10,635 bases of DNA from CAVZKK01 sp964573475 (lineage in GTDB: Archaea; Thermoproteota; Bathyarchaeia; Bathyarchaeales; Bathycorpusculaceae). Of this stretch, positions 1 to 4,998 are shown piece by piece. The position numbers were made by a program, and so were the translations under genes. The stretch spans positions 1-10,635 of the forward strand of contig CAZNJT010000053.1 of the NCBI GenBank assembly GCA_964573475.1, written 5' to 3'. The notes beneath the pieces were generated by a model, which worked only from the letters and a program-made list of their open reading frames with translations, made no database searches and had not been told where the DNA came from. How positions within the stretch are numbered: the first letter of the stretch is position 1; every line of letters begins with the position of its first letter.

Positions 1-54
1 TTTCCATGTTTCGCACTTGCTCAAGTCTACGTAACCACTGCACTTATTCTTTGT

Positions 55-73
55 GGGGTAAAGTTTTATCCAA
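55..73 (+). promoter_or_regulatory. Promoter-like 19-base repeat, copy 1
   Basis: GGGGTAAAGTTTTATCCAA is identical to the copy at 1125-1143. Each copy precedes a + strand gene. The core GTAAAG followed by TTTTATCC resembles an archaeal BRE plus TATA box, which would place the transcript start near 92-95 and leave a leader of about 60 bases containing the ribosome binding site at 131-140. The repeat is also an imperfect dyad (GG-TAAA...TTTA-CC), so it could instead bind a dimeric regulator. The promoter role is inferred. Confidence 0.5.
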
Positions 74-130
74 CCAACCAAACTTCATGGCGTTACCAAA
101 CGGAAATCCATATAACTTGCGACCTCTACA

Positions 131-140
131 GGAGGAGGAG
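131..140 (+). promoter_or_regulatory. Strong Shine-Dalgarno that sets the DUF362 start
   Basis: GGAGGAGGAG lies 12 bases before the in-frame ATG at 153. The reading frame is open further upstream, to an ATG at 6, but that extension crosses the promoter-like repeat and this ribosome binding site and resembles no protein I know. The ATG at 146 is nearer but out of frame. I therefore start the gene at 153. Confidence 0.65.
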
Positions 141-152
141 AAGGGATGGCAG

Positions 153-989
153 ATGAGTTCAAAAGTTGCCATGGTTGAATTTGAAAATGATGTCTCCAAG
201 CCTTTCAAGAAAGCGCTTGAGCTCATAGGAAAAGTGAGCGATTTAAACACAGCTAAACGTTCAGTCGTCATCAAGGTGGGTGTTTTCGACCACACTGCAG
301 AAAACCACTCAAGCGTCGGCGTGGTTGATGCCATAGTTAAGAGTTTCAACAATGCCCCAAAAATTTACTTGGCTGAGTCAGATAATTATCGTGGGAAAGG
401 CACAGAGCGTCTGCAGGTCTGGAAAGAACTTTTCACCGACCGAGTTGTTCCCTTCAACCTTTCAGATGATACTGAAAACAAGAAGGTCAAAGTTGCAGAC
501 GAGGAGATGCAGCTCTCTCACATCCTGTTCAAACCTAACGTTTTCGTCAGCACACACATCCTCCGTACTTTTGAAAGAGGAACAATTCTCAAAAACCTCT
601 TTGGGCTTGTACCAGACGTGAGTAAAGCACCACTTCACAAGAAACTCGATACTCTTTTGCCAGACATCTACGAAGCGATTGGCGGAATAGACCTGGCCGT
701 CATCGACGGTACCTACCTGTACAGAGGTGCAGGAGCAAACCCTCATGCTACAAAGGACGCCTCAAGATACAGAGTGAAGATGAACACTCTAATAGTTGGC
801 AGAGATGCAATCGCCGTGGAGACAGTCGGAGCAGTACTCGCAGGTTTAAAACTAGACAAAATGCCTATACTGAAGGAAGCCGCGAGGAGACATCTGGGAG
901 AAGGAAACATAGACAATATCGAAATCGTCGGAAGCTCGTTAGAAAAGGTCAAAGAGGAATTTTCAGCAGCAGCTCGCAGCTTGAAATGA
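153..989 (+). CDS. DUF362 domain protein without ferredoxin module
   Basis: The product is 278 residues when started at the ATG behind the strong Shine-Dalgarno. It is recognised as DUF362 from its overall pattern: an N-terminal beta-alpha segment (VVIKVGVF, about 39-46), a middle segment with FKPNVFVSTHILRTFERGT (about 126-144), and the C-terminal IDGTYLYRGAGANPHATK (about 184-201), followed by a helix where a glycine-rich VGAVLAG turn occurs. Many DUF362 proteins carry a C-terminal 4Fe-4S ferredoxin part. This one has no cysteine at all, so it is the short, cluster-free form and probably cytosolic, since I see no signal peptide or membrane segment. The biochemical role of the family is unknown and I assign none. 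The gene stands alone behind a promoter-like repeat. A 13-bp imperfect stem begins on its stop codon. Confidence 0.8.
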   Translation: MSSKVAMVEFENDVSKPFKKALELIGKVSDLNTAKRSVVIKVGVFDHTAENHSSVGVVDAIVKSFNNAPKIYLAESDNYRGKGTERLQVWKELFTDRVVPFNLSDDTENKKVKVADEEMQLSHILFKPNVFVSTHILRTFERGTILKNLFGLVPDVSKAPLHKKLDTLLPDIYEAIGGIDLAVIDGTYLYRGAGANPHATKDASRYRVKMNTLIVGRDAIAVETVGAVLAGLKLDKMPILKEAARRHLGEGNIDNIEIVGSSLEKVKEEFSAAARSLK

Positions 990-1082
990 GACAGTATACT
1001 CGATTCCGACTACCCCTATATCCCTACCCTATTACTGCCTTTGCTTCCTACTATTACCTAAACCGTGTATACTGCCATCTCA
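987..1082 (+). repeat. Long imperfect stem with pyrimidine-rich loop after DUF362
   Basis: TGAGACAGTATAC (987-999, starting on the TGA stop) pairs with GTATACTG (1067-1074) and TCTCA (1078-1082), with a bulged CCA at 1075-1077. The 67-base loop is mostly C and T. There is no U-run directly after it, so it is not a classical intrinsic terminator. It may protect the 3' end or bind a protein. I saw this only by reading the bases and have not folded it. Confidence 0.4.
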
Positions 1083-1124
1083 GTAGCCTTTTCTGAAACA
1101 ATGTGGCACGTAAATGGGTTGGTT

Positions 1125-1143
1125 GGGGTAAAGTTTTATCCAA
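1125..1143 (+). promoter_or_regulatory. Promoter-like 19-base repeat, copy 2
   Basis: This is an exact copy of the element at 55-73, placed 48 bases before the ATG of the GIY-YIG gene. The TTTTAT at 1134-1139 would put the transcript start near 1160-1165. The flanks differ: here TTGGTTGG precedes the core and CCAAACCCC follows, while at copy 1 the CCAACCAACC follows. The flanking GGTTGG/CCAACC motif is therefore inverted between the two copies. Confidence 0.5.
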
Positions 1144-1191
1144 ACCCCAATATCACAGTTCTTCTAATCCCCTATCCAAGAAGGTTTAGTT

Positions 1192-1654
1192 ATGAAACAG
1201 AGTTTTGAAAAGTTTCTAAAAGATAACGATTTTTTACCATATTCCAACTGGGATTCATTTCCACTCCCTCATGAAATACCTAAAGATGAGACTGAAGCGA
1301 ATCGGAACTTTAAAGAGATCAAGAACAAGGTAAATCGAAAGAGTGGCTTATATGTGTATGAAAAAGATGGAAGGATACTTTACGTAGGAAAAGCCCGCTC
1401 CCTATTTGGCAGGATCAAAAGTCACTACATAGAATCCTACAGAGAAGTTAGTGGAGACACTAAGAAAAAATCGAAATTTGGGGCTAATTTGTGGCATAGA
1501 TTCTTTTCTGAAAAATAGGGGAATGGTAACAATTTATTGGAAAGAATTGAAAGAAGAGAAAGAAAGACAGATAATCGAAAAGATGCTCGAGTTAGTTTTA
1601 TTGCAGTCTATAGAATTTGAAGAATTCAAGAGAAAATGTAAGGAAGGAAACTAA
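1192..1654 (+). pseudogene. GIY-YIG nuclease domain protein, interrupted by a frameshift
   Basis: The first frame (1192-1518) gives 108 residues with the GIY-YIG signature: SGLYVYEKDGR (GLY at 52-54), ILYVGKA (YVG at 64-66) and the conserved arginine in LFGRIKSHY (Arg74). It stops at TAG 1516-1518, before the catalytic glutamate. The +1 frame then continues NRGMVTIYWKELKEEKERQIIEKMLELVLL, which is the expected second half carrying the glutamate (Glu129 or Glu133 of the joined protein), and ends at 1654. Removing one A from the A5 run at 1511-1515 would restore a protein of about 153 residues (joint SEN-RGM). The break could be a sequencing error in a homopolymer, a real null mutation, or a programmed +1 shift. 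GIY-YIG domains cut DNA and occur in repair, restriction and homing proteins, and I cannot say which role applies here. The N-terminal 45 residues are unassigned. Confidence 0.75.
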
Positions 1655-1680
1655 ATAAAGACCGCCCATCCCAAGAAGCA

Positions 1681-1722
1681 TTTTTCTAGTTTTTGCGCGC
1701 GCGTTTTTTCTGTTTCGTTTTT
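1681..1722 (+). terminator. Poly-T terminator cluster after the GIY-YIG gene
   Basis: Four runs of five or six T (1681-1685, 1690-1694, 1704-1709, 1718-1722) start 27 bases after the stop codon at 1654. The third follows directly on an alternating GCGCGCGCG block. Archaeal RNA polymerase stops at such U-tracts, often in clusters. Confidence 0.55.
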
Positions 1723-1864
1723 AGCGTACGTAATCAGCCTTTCGTTTCCTCTCAAGCTTCATTGCTTCTTTGAACAGTCTCAGTTCTATGAGGTCAAGTT
1801 TGTTTGAGGTTTCGTGTTCGATTTTGTGTTTGTGTTTGCGTCTAGTTTTGTGTATGTTTTCCAC
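1721..1864 (-). CDS. Possible small Lys/His-rich protein, unknown function
   Basis: On the - strand a frame opens at GTG (1862-1864) and ends at TAA (1721-1723), giving 47 residues. The C-terminal half, HKIEHETSNKLDLIELRL followed by FKEAMKLERKRKADYVR, looks like a genuine amphipathic charged helix with varied codons. The N-terminal half (KTRRKHKHKIEHE) comes from the low-complexity tract. The same frame extends upstream to ATG 1912 (MENTMKHDGHK) but meets a TAG at 1877-1879. No family is recognised and no ribosome binding site is visible before the GTG. It may be real, a fragment, or chance. Confidence 0.3.
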   Translation of the reverse strand: MENIHKTRRKHKHKIEHETSNKLDLIELRLFKEAMKLERKRKADYVR

Positions 1865-2036
1865 TTTTGTTTTCGCCTATTTGTGTCCGTCATGTTTCAT
1901 GGTATTTTCCATGGTAAATCCGTCAGTTCACAAGTTTTATGTTGCTTGTTTTCACTGAATAGTTTAGTTCTGTTGTCTGTGTTGTCAAAACACAAGGCTG
2001 TCTGTGTGCGTTTTTGTGTTTCTGTTTTTCCTTTTC

Positions 2037-2064
2037 GTGCCTCGTGAGGCACTCTGAGGAGTGC
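2037..2064. repeat. Two overlapping, mutually exclusive hairpins
   Basis: GTGCCTC (2037-2043) pairs perfectly with GAGGCAC (2046-2052). GCACTC (2049-2054) pairs perfectly with GAGTGC (2059-2064) across a TGAG loop. The two stems share bases 2049-2052, so only one can form at a time. ATTTTC follows on the + side. This could be a terminator, a protein-binding dyad or a remnant of a mobile-element end. No function is assigned. Confidence 0.45.
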
Positions 2065-2128
2065 ATTTTCTCCATTACACTCTTAACAACCCTACGATAA
2101 AGCAGAAACTCTAACTTGATTGTTCTGA

Positions 2129-2368
2129 GAGCCAAAACAAAAAACAACCCTAGGACACAGAAAAATTGAAAACACCCTACTATACATGCACCTTGCAAAT
2201 TCCATCTTCCACGACCACGACGACCAATACGTCTGCAAAGTAGCAAGGGACGCCCAGGAAGCCATGCAACTAATAGAACTGGGCTTTGAATACGTGACAG
2301 GAGAGTATCATGACGGCGGAAAATTGTTTAAGAAGCAAAAGCTGTTATACCTCAGCTCCCAAAGCTGA
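2129..2368 (+). pseudogene. C-terminal relic of a tyrosine recombinase (integrase)
   Basis: The frame is open from just after a TGA (2126-2128) to TGA 2366-2368. It reads TTLGHRKIENTLLYMHLAN, then DDQYVCKVARDAQEAMQLIE, then LGFEYVTGEYHDGGKLFKKQK. The LGH (2150-2158) followed by a Tyr (2183-2185) in TLLYMHL matches the last catalytic block of tyrosine recombinases, with the box histidine and the nucleophilic tyrosine. The downstream tail (YVCKVA...A..LIE.GFEYVT....KLF.K.K) matches, from memory, the C-terminal extension of archaeal integrases. The core domain with its first Arg and the Lys is missing, and the segment before LGH is out of register, so only a stub remains. It ends 23 bases before the tRNA-Arg gene, the usual neighbourhood of an integrase. 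The ATG at 2186 lies after the catalytic Tyr and is not a meaningful start. Confidence 0.72.
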
Positions 2369-2370
2369 AA

Positions 2371-2386
2371 AGGCCTGTAGTCCAGG
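2371..2386 (+). repeat. Partial degenerate copy of the tRNA-Arg 5' end
   Basis: AGGCCTGTAGTCCAGG matches the first bases of the tRNA gene (AGGGCCCGTAGTCTAGG, 2391-2407) with two substitutions and one missing base. Both copies are preceded by AAA, so this is an imperfect tandem repeat with a period of about 20 bases. It lies between the integrase stub and the tRNA, where an attachment-site remnant would be expected. Slippage duplication is the simpler alternative. Confidence 0.5.
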
Positions 2387-2391
2387 TAAAA

Positions 2392-2499
2392 GGGCCCGTA
2401 GTCTAGGCTGGATTAGGACACTGGCCTGCGGAGCCGGAGACCTATGGTTTCGGCGCCGAAAGCCGGAGATCGAGGGTTCAAATCCCTCCGGGCCCGCCA
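2392..2499 (+). tRNA. tRNA-Arg (anticodon GCG) with intron and encoded CCA
   Basis: All arms can be drawn. The acceptor is GGGCCCG (2392-2398) with CGGGCCC (2489-2495). The D-stem is GTCT (2401-2404) with GGAC (2416-2419). The anticodon stem is CTGGC (2421-2425) with GCCGG (2462-2466). The T-stem is GAGGG (2472-2476) with CCCTC (2484-2488) and loop TTCAAAT. The discriminator is G2496 and CCA (2497-2499) is encoded. After removal of a 29-base intron the anticodon loop is CTGCGGA with anticodon GCG (2428-2430), reading the arginine codons CGC and CGU. The variable loop is then a normal five bases (AGATC). A long-variable-arm Ser or Leu tRNA is ruled out by the anticodon. The tRNA's charging enzyme, ArgRS, is encoded 3.4 kb downstream. 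Confidence 0.93.
2432..2460 (+). other. 29-base archaeal tRNA intron at position 37/38
   Basis: Placing the intron at the canonical 37/38 site gives a near-perfect bulge-helix-bulge. The 5' bulge is G2430 G2431 / A2432. The intron helix pairs GCCGGAG (2433-2439) with TTTCGGC (2448-2454), including wobbles. The central four-pair helix is CTGC (2426-2429) with GCCG (2455-2458), with one U-C mismatch at U33. The 3' bulge is A2459 A2460 / A2461. The tRNA splicing endonuclease would cut within both bulges. AGCCGGAGA occurs at both the intron start (2432-2440) and the 3' exon start (2461-2469), so sequence alone allows ten equivalent excisions; the bulge geometry picks this one. Confidence 0.8.
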
Positions 2500-2512
2500 A
2501 AACCCTCTTTGA

Positions 2513-2517
2513 TTTTT
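2513..2517 (+). terminator. T5 run after tRNA-Arg
   Basis: A run of five T occurs 14 bases after the CCA end and is a plausible U-tract terminator for the tRNA transcript. The remaining bases to 2681 hold no gene. They include a C7 homopolymer near 2630 and a weak AATGGGT/ACCCATT inverted repeat (2543-2549 and 2580-2586). Confidence 0.35.
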
Positions 2518-2681
2518 CAACATCAGCTCTAGTTTTCTAAGTAATGGGTTCATATTCACCTACAAAATCAATGCTATTTACCCATTCCTTGACCAGTAGC
2601 AGATTCATAAACAATGCAGATGTAACTTAGCCCCCCCTTTATGTCAAAATATTTGCGCAATCATAAAGTTTCAGTAGACTC

Positions 2682-4637
2682 TCAGCGAGGGAATTTTTGA
2701 TTCCTTTCAACGATGGGTAGGTCAACGAATGACGCTTGGGATTTATTCCTAGCGACTGTTATCACGGGTGTTTCTTCAGCAGGAATACGAGTGAAGGTAT
2801 CTTTGTCATGTCCAGAGATAGCGATACGAATACGGTGCCCCTTTTTGGTAAGCACAGAAGTTGGCAATAGTCCGAAGGTGAGTTCTGCTATCTCACTTGG
2901 TACTAGAGGCGTAGTGTCTTTTTTCTTGAACGAGTGATATGGTACCAAAAGGTTGTAAGGTGGGGGGTCTGTCGACACCTTGCGGTGGATTGCGCGTAGC
3001 TGGCCTTCAGTAATGTATATTACTCTGCCAGTTTCGTCTACGTCCTCGAGATAAACGAAGAATGCGCCGTCAGTGGCAGTTGAAGCCAAGTATAAGGTTA
3101 TAATAGGATAGCCCGTAATCTCGGTGTCTTCGGTCAAGGGTAGGCTCGTATACGTGAGCAGTTTGTGGTCTTCTTCAGCACGGTTAGGATAAATGACTGC
3201 AGGTCCTCCTAGCTGTGTGTGCCATCGATTGGTTTTGCCTGTGGTTGCCTCAAAATTGACGGTATAAGTGTCCTCTCCTGATTTCGTTTTTGGTGGACTT
3301 TGAGATAATGTGTTGTTTTCTGATATATACCAACGTTGAGTAGTGCTCCCTACAGGTGGCCAGTCATTGGTTGTTTTCCACTTTTCTTCGCTCATGGTGT
3401 AGTATACTAATACTTTTTCCTTCATCACACCATTGTCGATGTCCTTTAGATAGTAGTCGAAGAAGCGTAGGCATTCCAGCCATTGCTCGGTCACACTTGG
3501 AGAAGGTGGCGTATCAGGTGGCCTATACTGGCTTGCATGATAGGCCGCGCCGTGACTCCAAGGTCCAATAACTGCCCTCTGAGGGTTGCTGTAAGTCAAG
3601 AAACGTTTGATCACACCGTCTGCTGTTCCAGCGTCAAGCCAACTGCCCCAAGAGTAGATGGCAACTTTTGAACGCTCAATATCTTCCTTAAAAGAGTGAA
3701 CGCTAATATCATCTACAGAGGTTTTGAAATCACCAGATATGCGTATGTCGTCGCGATAATTGATTTCTTCGGCTAGACGGTAAACATCACCGTTATTTGC
3801 ATGGGCTTGAATTGCCTCCTTTAATAAGCGGCGACTTTGGTCCGAATCCACTGGCTTGACTCCTTTGACCGCTAGACGACCCATCTTTAGCGCCCGCATG
3901 CCCTCTGATATGTGGAACCCTTTCGGAAGCTGCATCTTAGAAAGCGATGCTTCTTCCTCCTCAAACACTCGAATGAGGTGAGTCAACATCTCTTTAGCGC
4001 TGTTCTGATCACGTAGAAGGTCTCCGCGTGACCACCGCTTAACAAAGACCTGATTGAAGATTCCTCCTGGAAAAGCCTGATCAGCATAGAGGTCGAATTG
4101 GCTAAACCGTGGAATTACAGCCTTGACAGCAGGATGATTAGGCACTGCAAGCAATTCAGCTGTGACGCCGGCGTAAGAAATGCCGACTGACGCAACCTTT
4201 CCATTCGACCAAGGTTGGGACACAATCCAGTTAACTATGTCGCCCCCATCCATGATTTCGTCTCTAGCCCATGGATATGGCCATGTTCCAAATGATGCTC
4301 CCGTGCCTCGAACGTCGACAAGAACTATGGCGTAGCCGTAGCTTGTGAAAAATAGTAGAAATTTGTTAGGTTTTTGGAACCATCGGAATGGTATTCGAAA
4401 TTCGTTGGCTCGCCAGTAACGGGTTTGAAGAATCAATGTAGGGATTTTTGCGTCTGGAGGCAAATTCTTAGGCAGCACGACATCAACCGCAATCTTCACA
4501 CCATCACGCATTGTAATGTACAAGGACTTTATTTTCAAATCCTTGTATTGAGGCTCACTATAACCCTCATATCTACCAAAATCTGACACATATTCAGTGC
4601 GTTTCATAAATTTCGTCCAAGGTGCAATAATTATCAT
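2682..4637 (-). CDS. CocE/NonD-family alpha/beta hydrolase (X-Pro dipeptidyl-peptidase S15-like)
   Basis: The product is 651 residues, of normal length for the family. An N-terminal alpha/beta-hydrolase domain carries YITMRDGVKIAVDV (about 40-53), the oxyanion-side strand VLVDVRGTGAS (about 105-115), the nucleophile elbow GISYAG with Ser154, the acid in SWLDAGTADG (Asp335 the best candidate) and the histidine in IGPWSHG (His362). A helical cap fills about 180-320. From about 400 to the end is the beta-rich PepX_C jelly roll (TGYPIITLYLASTATDGAFFVYLEDV, RIRIAISG). Relatives hydrolyse esters or amides such as cocaine, glutaryl-7-ACA or X-Pro peptides. The true substrate cannot be read here. I see no signal peptide, so it is probably cytosolic. 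ATG 4637 is preceded at about -28 by an AAAAATAG box, consistent with a leaderless message. Met11 (4607) is the alternative start. The gene stands alone between tRNA-related sequences. Confidence 0.9.
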   Translation of the reverse strand: MIIIAPWTKFMKRTEYVSDFGRYEGYSEPQYKDLKIKSLYITMRDGVKIAVDVVLPKNLPPDAKIPTLILQTRYWRANEFRIPFRWFQKPNKFLLFFTSYGYAIVLVDVRGTGASFGTWPYPWARDEIMDGGDIVNWIVSQPWSNGKVASVGISYAGVTAELLAVPNHPAVKAVIPRFSQFDLYADQAFPGGIFNQVFVKRWSRGDLLRDQNSAKEMLTHLIRVFEEEEASLSKMQLPKGFHISEGMRALKMGRLAVKGVKPVDSDQSRRLLKEAIQAHANNGDVYRLAEEINYRDDIRISGDFKTSVDDISVHSFKEDIERSKVAIYSWGSWLDAGTADGVIKRFLTYSNPQRAVIGPWSHGAAYHASQYRPPDTPPSPSVTEQWLECLRFFDYYLKDIDNGVMKEKVLVYYTMSEEKWKTTNDWPPVGSTTQRWYISENNTLSQSPPKTKSGEDTYTVNFEATTGKTNRWHTQLGGPAVIYPNRAEEDHKLLTYTSLPLTEDTEITGYPIITLYLASTATDGAFFVYLEDVDETGRVIYITEGQLRAIHRKVSTDPPPYNLLVPYHSFKKKDTTPLVPSEIAELTFGLLPTSVLTKKGHRIRIAISGHDKDTFTRIPAEETPVITVARNKSQASFVDLPIVERNQKFPR

Positions 4638-4697
4638 AACCTATTATGACTTTCGGAGAACTATTTTTGGCACTTGGGATTAATCTGGCAAAAGATA

Positions 4698-4724
4698 GTG
4701 CGGGGGAAGAGGTTTGAACCCGCT
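4698..4724 (-). pseudogene. tRNA 3'-end-like fragment (Leu/Ser-type acceptor)
   Basis: Read on the - strand this gives AAGCGGG, TTCAAAC, CTCTT, CCCCCGC, A. That is a T-loop consensus (TTCAAAC), a poorly paired T-stem and an acceptor 3' strand CCCCCGC plus A, typical of archaeal tRNA-Leu or tRNA-Ser. It is followed by CTA where CCA would be. No matching GCGGGGG 5' acceptor strand occurs within the next 120 bases, so this is a fragment, not a gene. The stretch GCGGG...CCCGC (4700-4704 and 4719-4723) also forms a hairpin, so chance resemblance remains possible. Confidence 0.4.
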
Positions 4725-4788
4725 TTTATCCTGAAAGAATTGCCATCCATGAAACATATGCAACGATGCTGAACATGGGGAATTTAAA

Positions 4789-4818
4789 CGTAGTGTTTGA
4801 ATCTACGCGGGACCGCCA
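4789..4818 (+). pseudogene. tRNA 3'-end-like fragment with CCA
   Basis: CGTAG (4789-4793) pairs perfectly with CTACG (4803-4807) around TGTTTGAAT, a T-loop two bases too long. CGGGACC, then G and CCA (4816-4818) follow as in a tRNA acceptor end, and then AAAA. No complementary GGTCCCG lies upstream within tRNA distance, so the 5' part is missing. The end resembles the 3' end of tRNA-Arg at 2474-2499 (both ...CGGGNCCGCCAAAA) and has the same orientation. Confidence 0.42.
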
Positions 4819-4998
4819 AAAATCTGTCCATGCCAAAACAGTTAAGGGTTACTATTGTTTGCTAAAAATTCCAACAGGGCAGCTCACTATAGATTTGCTG
4901 AACATTTGAATTTTTCTTTTGTTGAACAATAGATGAAGTCTGCTGCGGATTTTCTGCGCAAATTTTGCGGAATAAGACCCTTGGTTTCTGCAAAGGAT

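Larger units (their letters stand above)
1655..2128. other. Stretch without a confident gene, low complexity
   Basis: From about 1680 the + strand is rich in T and G, with recurring TTTGTGTTT-like units at 1820-1860 and again at 2000-2030. The - strand is correspondingly A/C-rich and would encode Lys/His/Thr-rich peptides. It contains the poly-T runs after the GIY-YIG gene, one possible small - strand gene (1721-1864) and the double hairpin at 2037-2064. The + strand open frames here (for example 1770-2047) give Phe/Cys/Val-rich translations typical of non-coding T/G-rich DNA. Together with the integrase stub that follows, it reads as the eroded interior of an integrated element. Confidence 0.5.
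4638..4998. other. Intergenic stretch with tRNA-like debris
   Basis: No coding frame of merit is seen. It contains the outward-facing tRNA 3'-end-like fragments described separately (4698-4724 on -, 4789-4818 on +). Near the HDAC-family gene's 3' end it also has the odd palindrome CGCAAATTTTGCG (4957-4969), which could mark the end of that transcript. Confidence 0.5.

Noticed and set aside
6..152. N-terminal extension of the DUF362 frame to the ATG at 6
   Set aside because: It crosses the promoter-like repeat and the strong Shine-Dalgarno at 131-140, and the added 49 residues resemble no protein. The ATG at 153 fits the family start.
1770..2047. + strand open frames in the T/G-rich tract
   Set aside because: The Phe/Cys/Val/Ser-rich translations follow from base skew. 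No ribosome binding site and no recognisable motif.
1923..2246. - strand open frame of 107 codons
   Set aside because: It overlaps the integrase stub antisense and the double hairpin, and its translation is low complexity. Only its Lys/His-rich part is noted as a composition feature.
2392..2499. Long-variable-arm (Leu or Ser) tRNA without intron
   Set aside because: The anticodon loop CTGCGGA reads arginine, and excising 29 bases restores a normal five-base variable loop and a good bulge-helix-bulge.
2310..2540. + strand open frame covering the tRNA
   Set aside because: It runs straight through tRNA-Arg and its intron; coding is very unlikely.
2630..2640. C7 homopolymer between the tRNA and the hydrolase gene
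   Set aside because: A single simple homopolymer in intergenic DNA; no structure or repeat supports a function.
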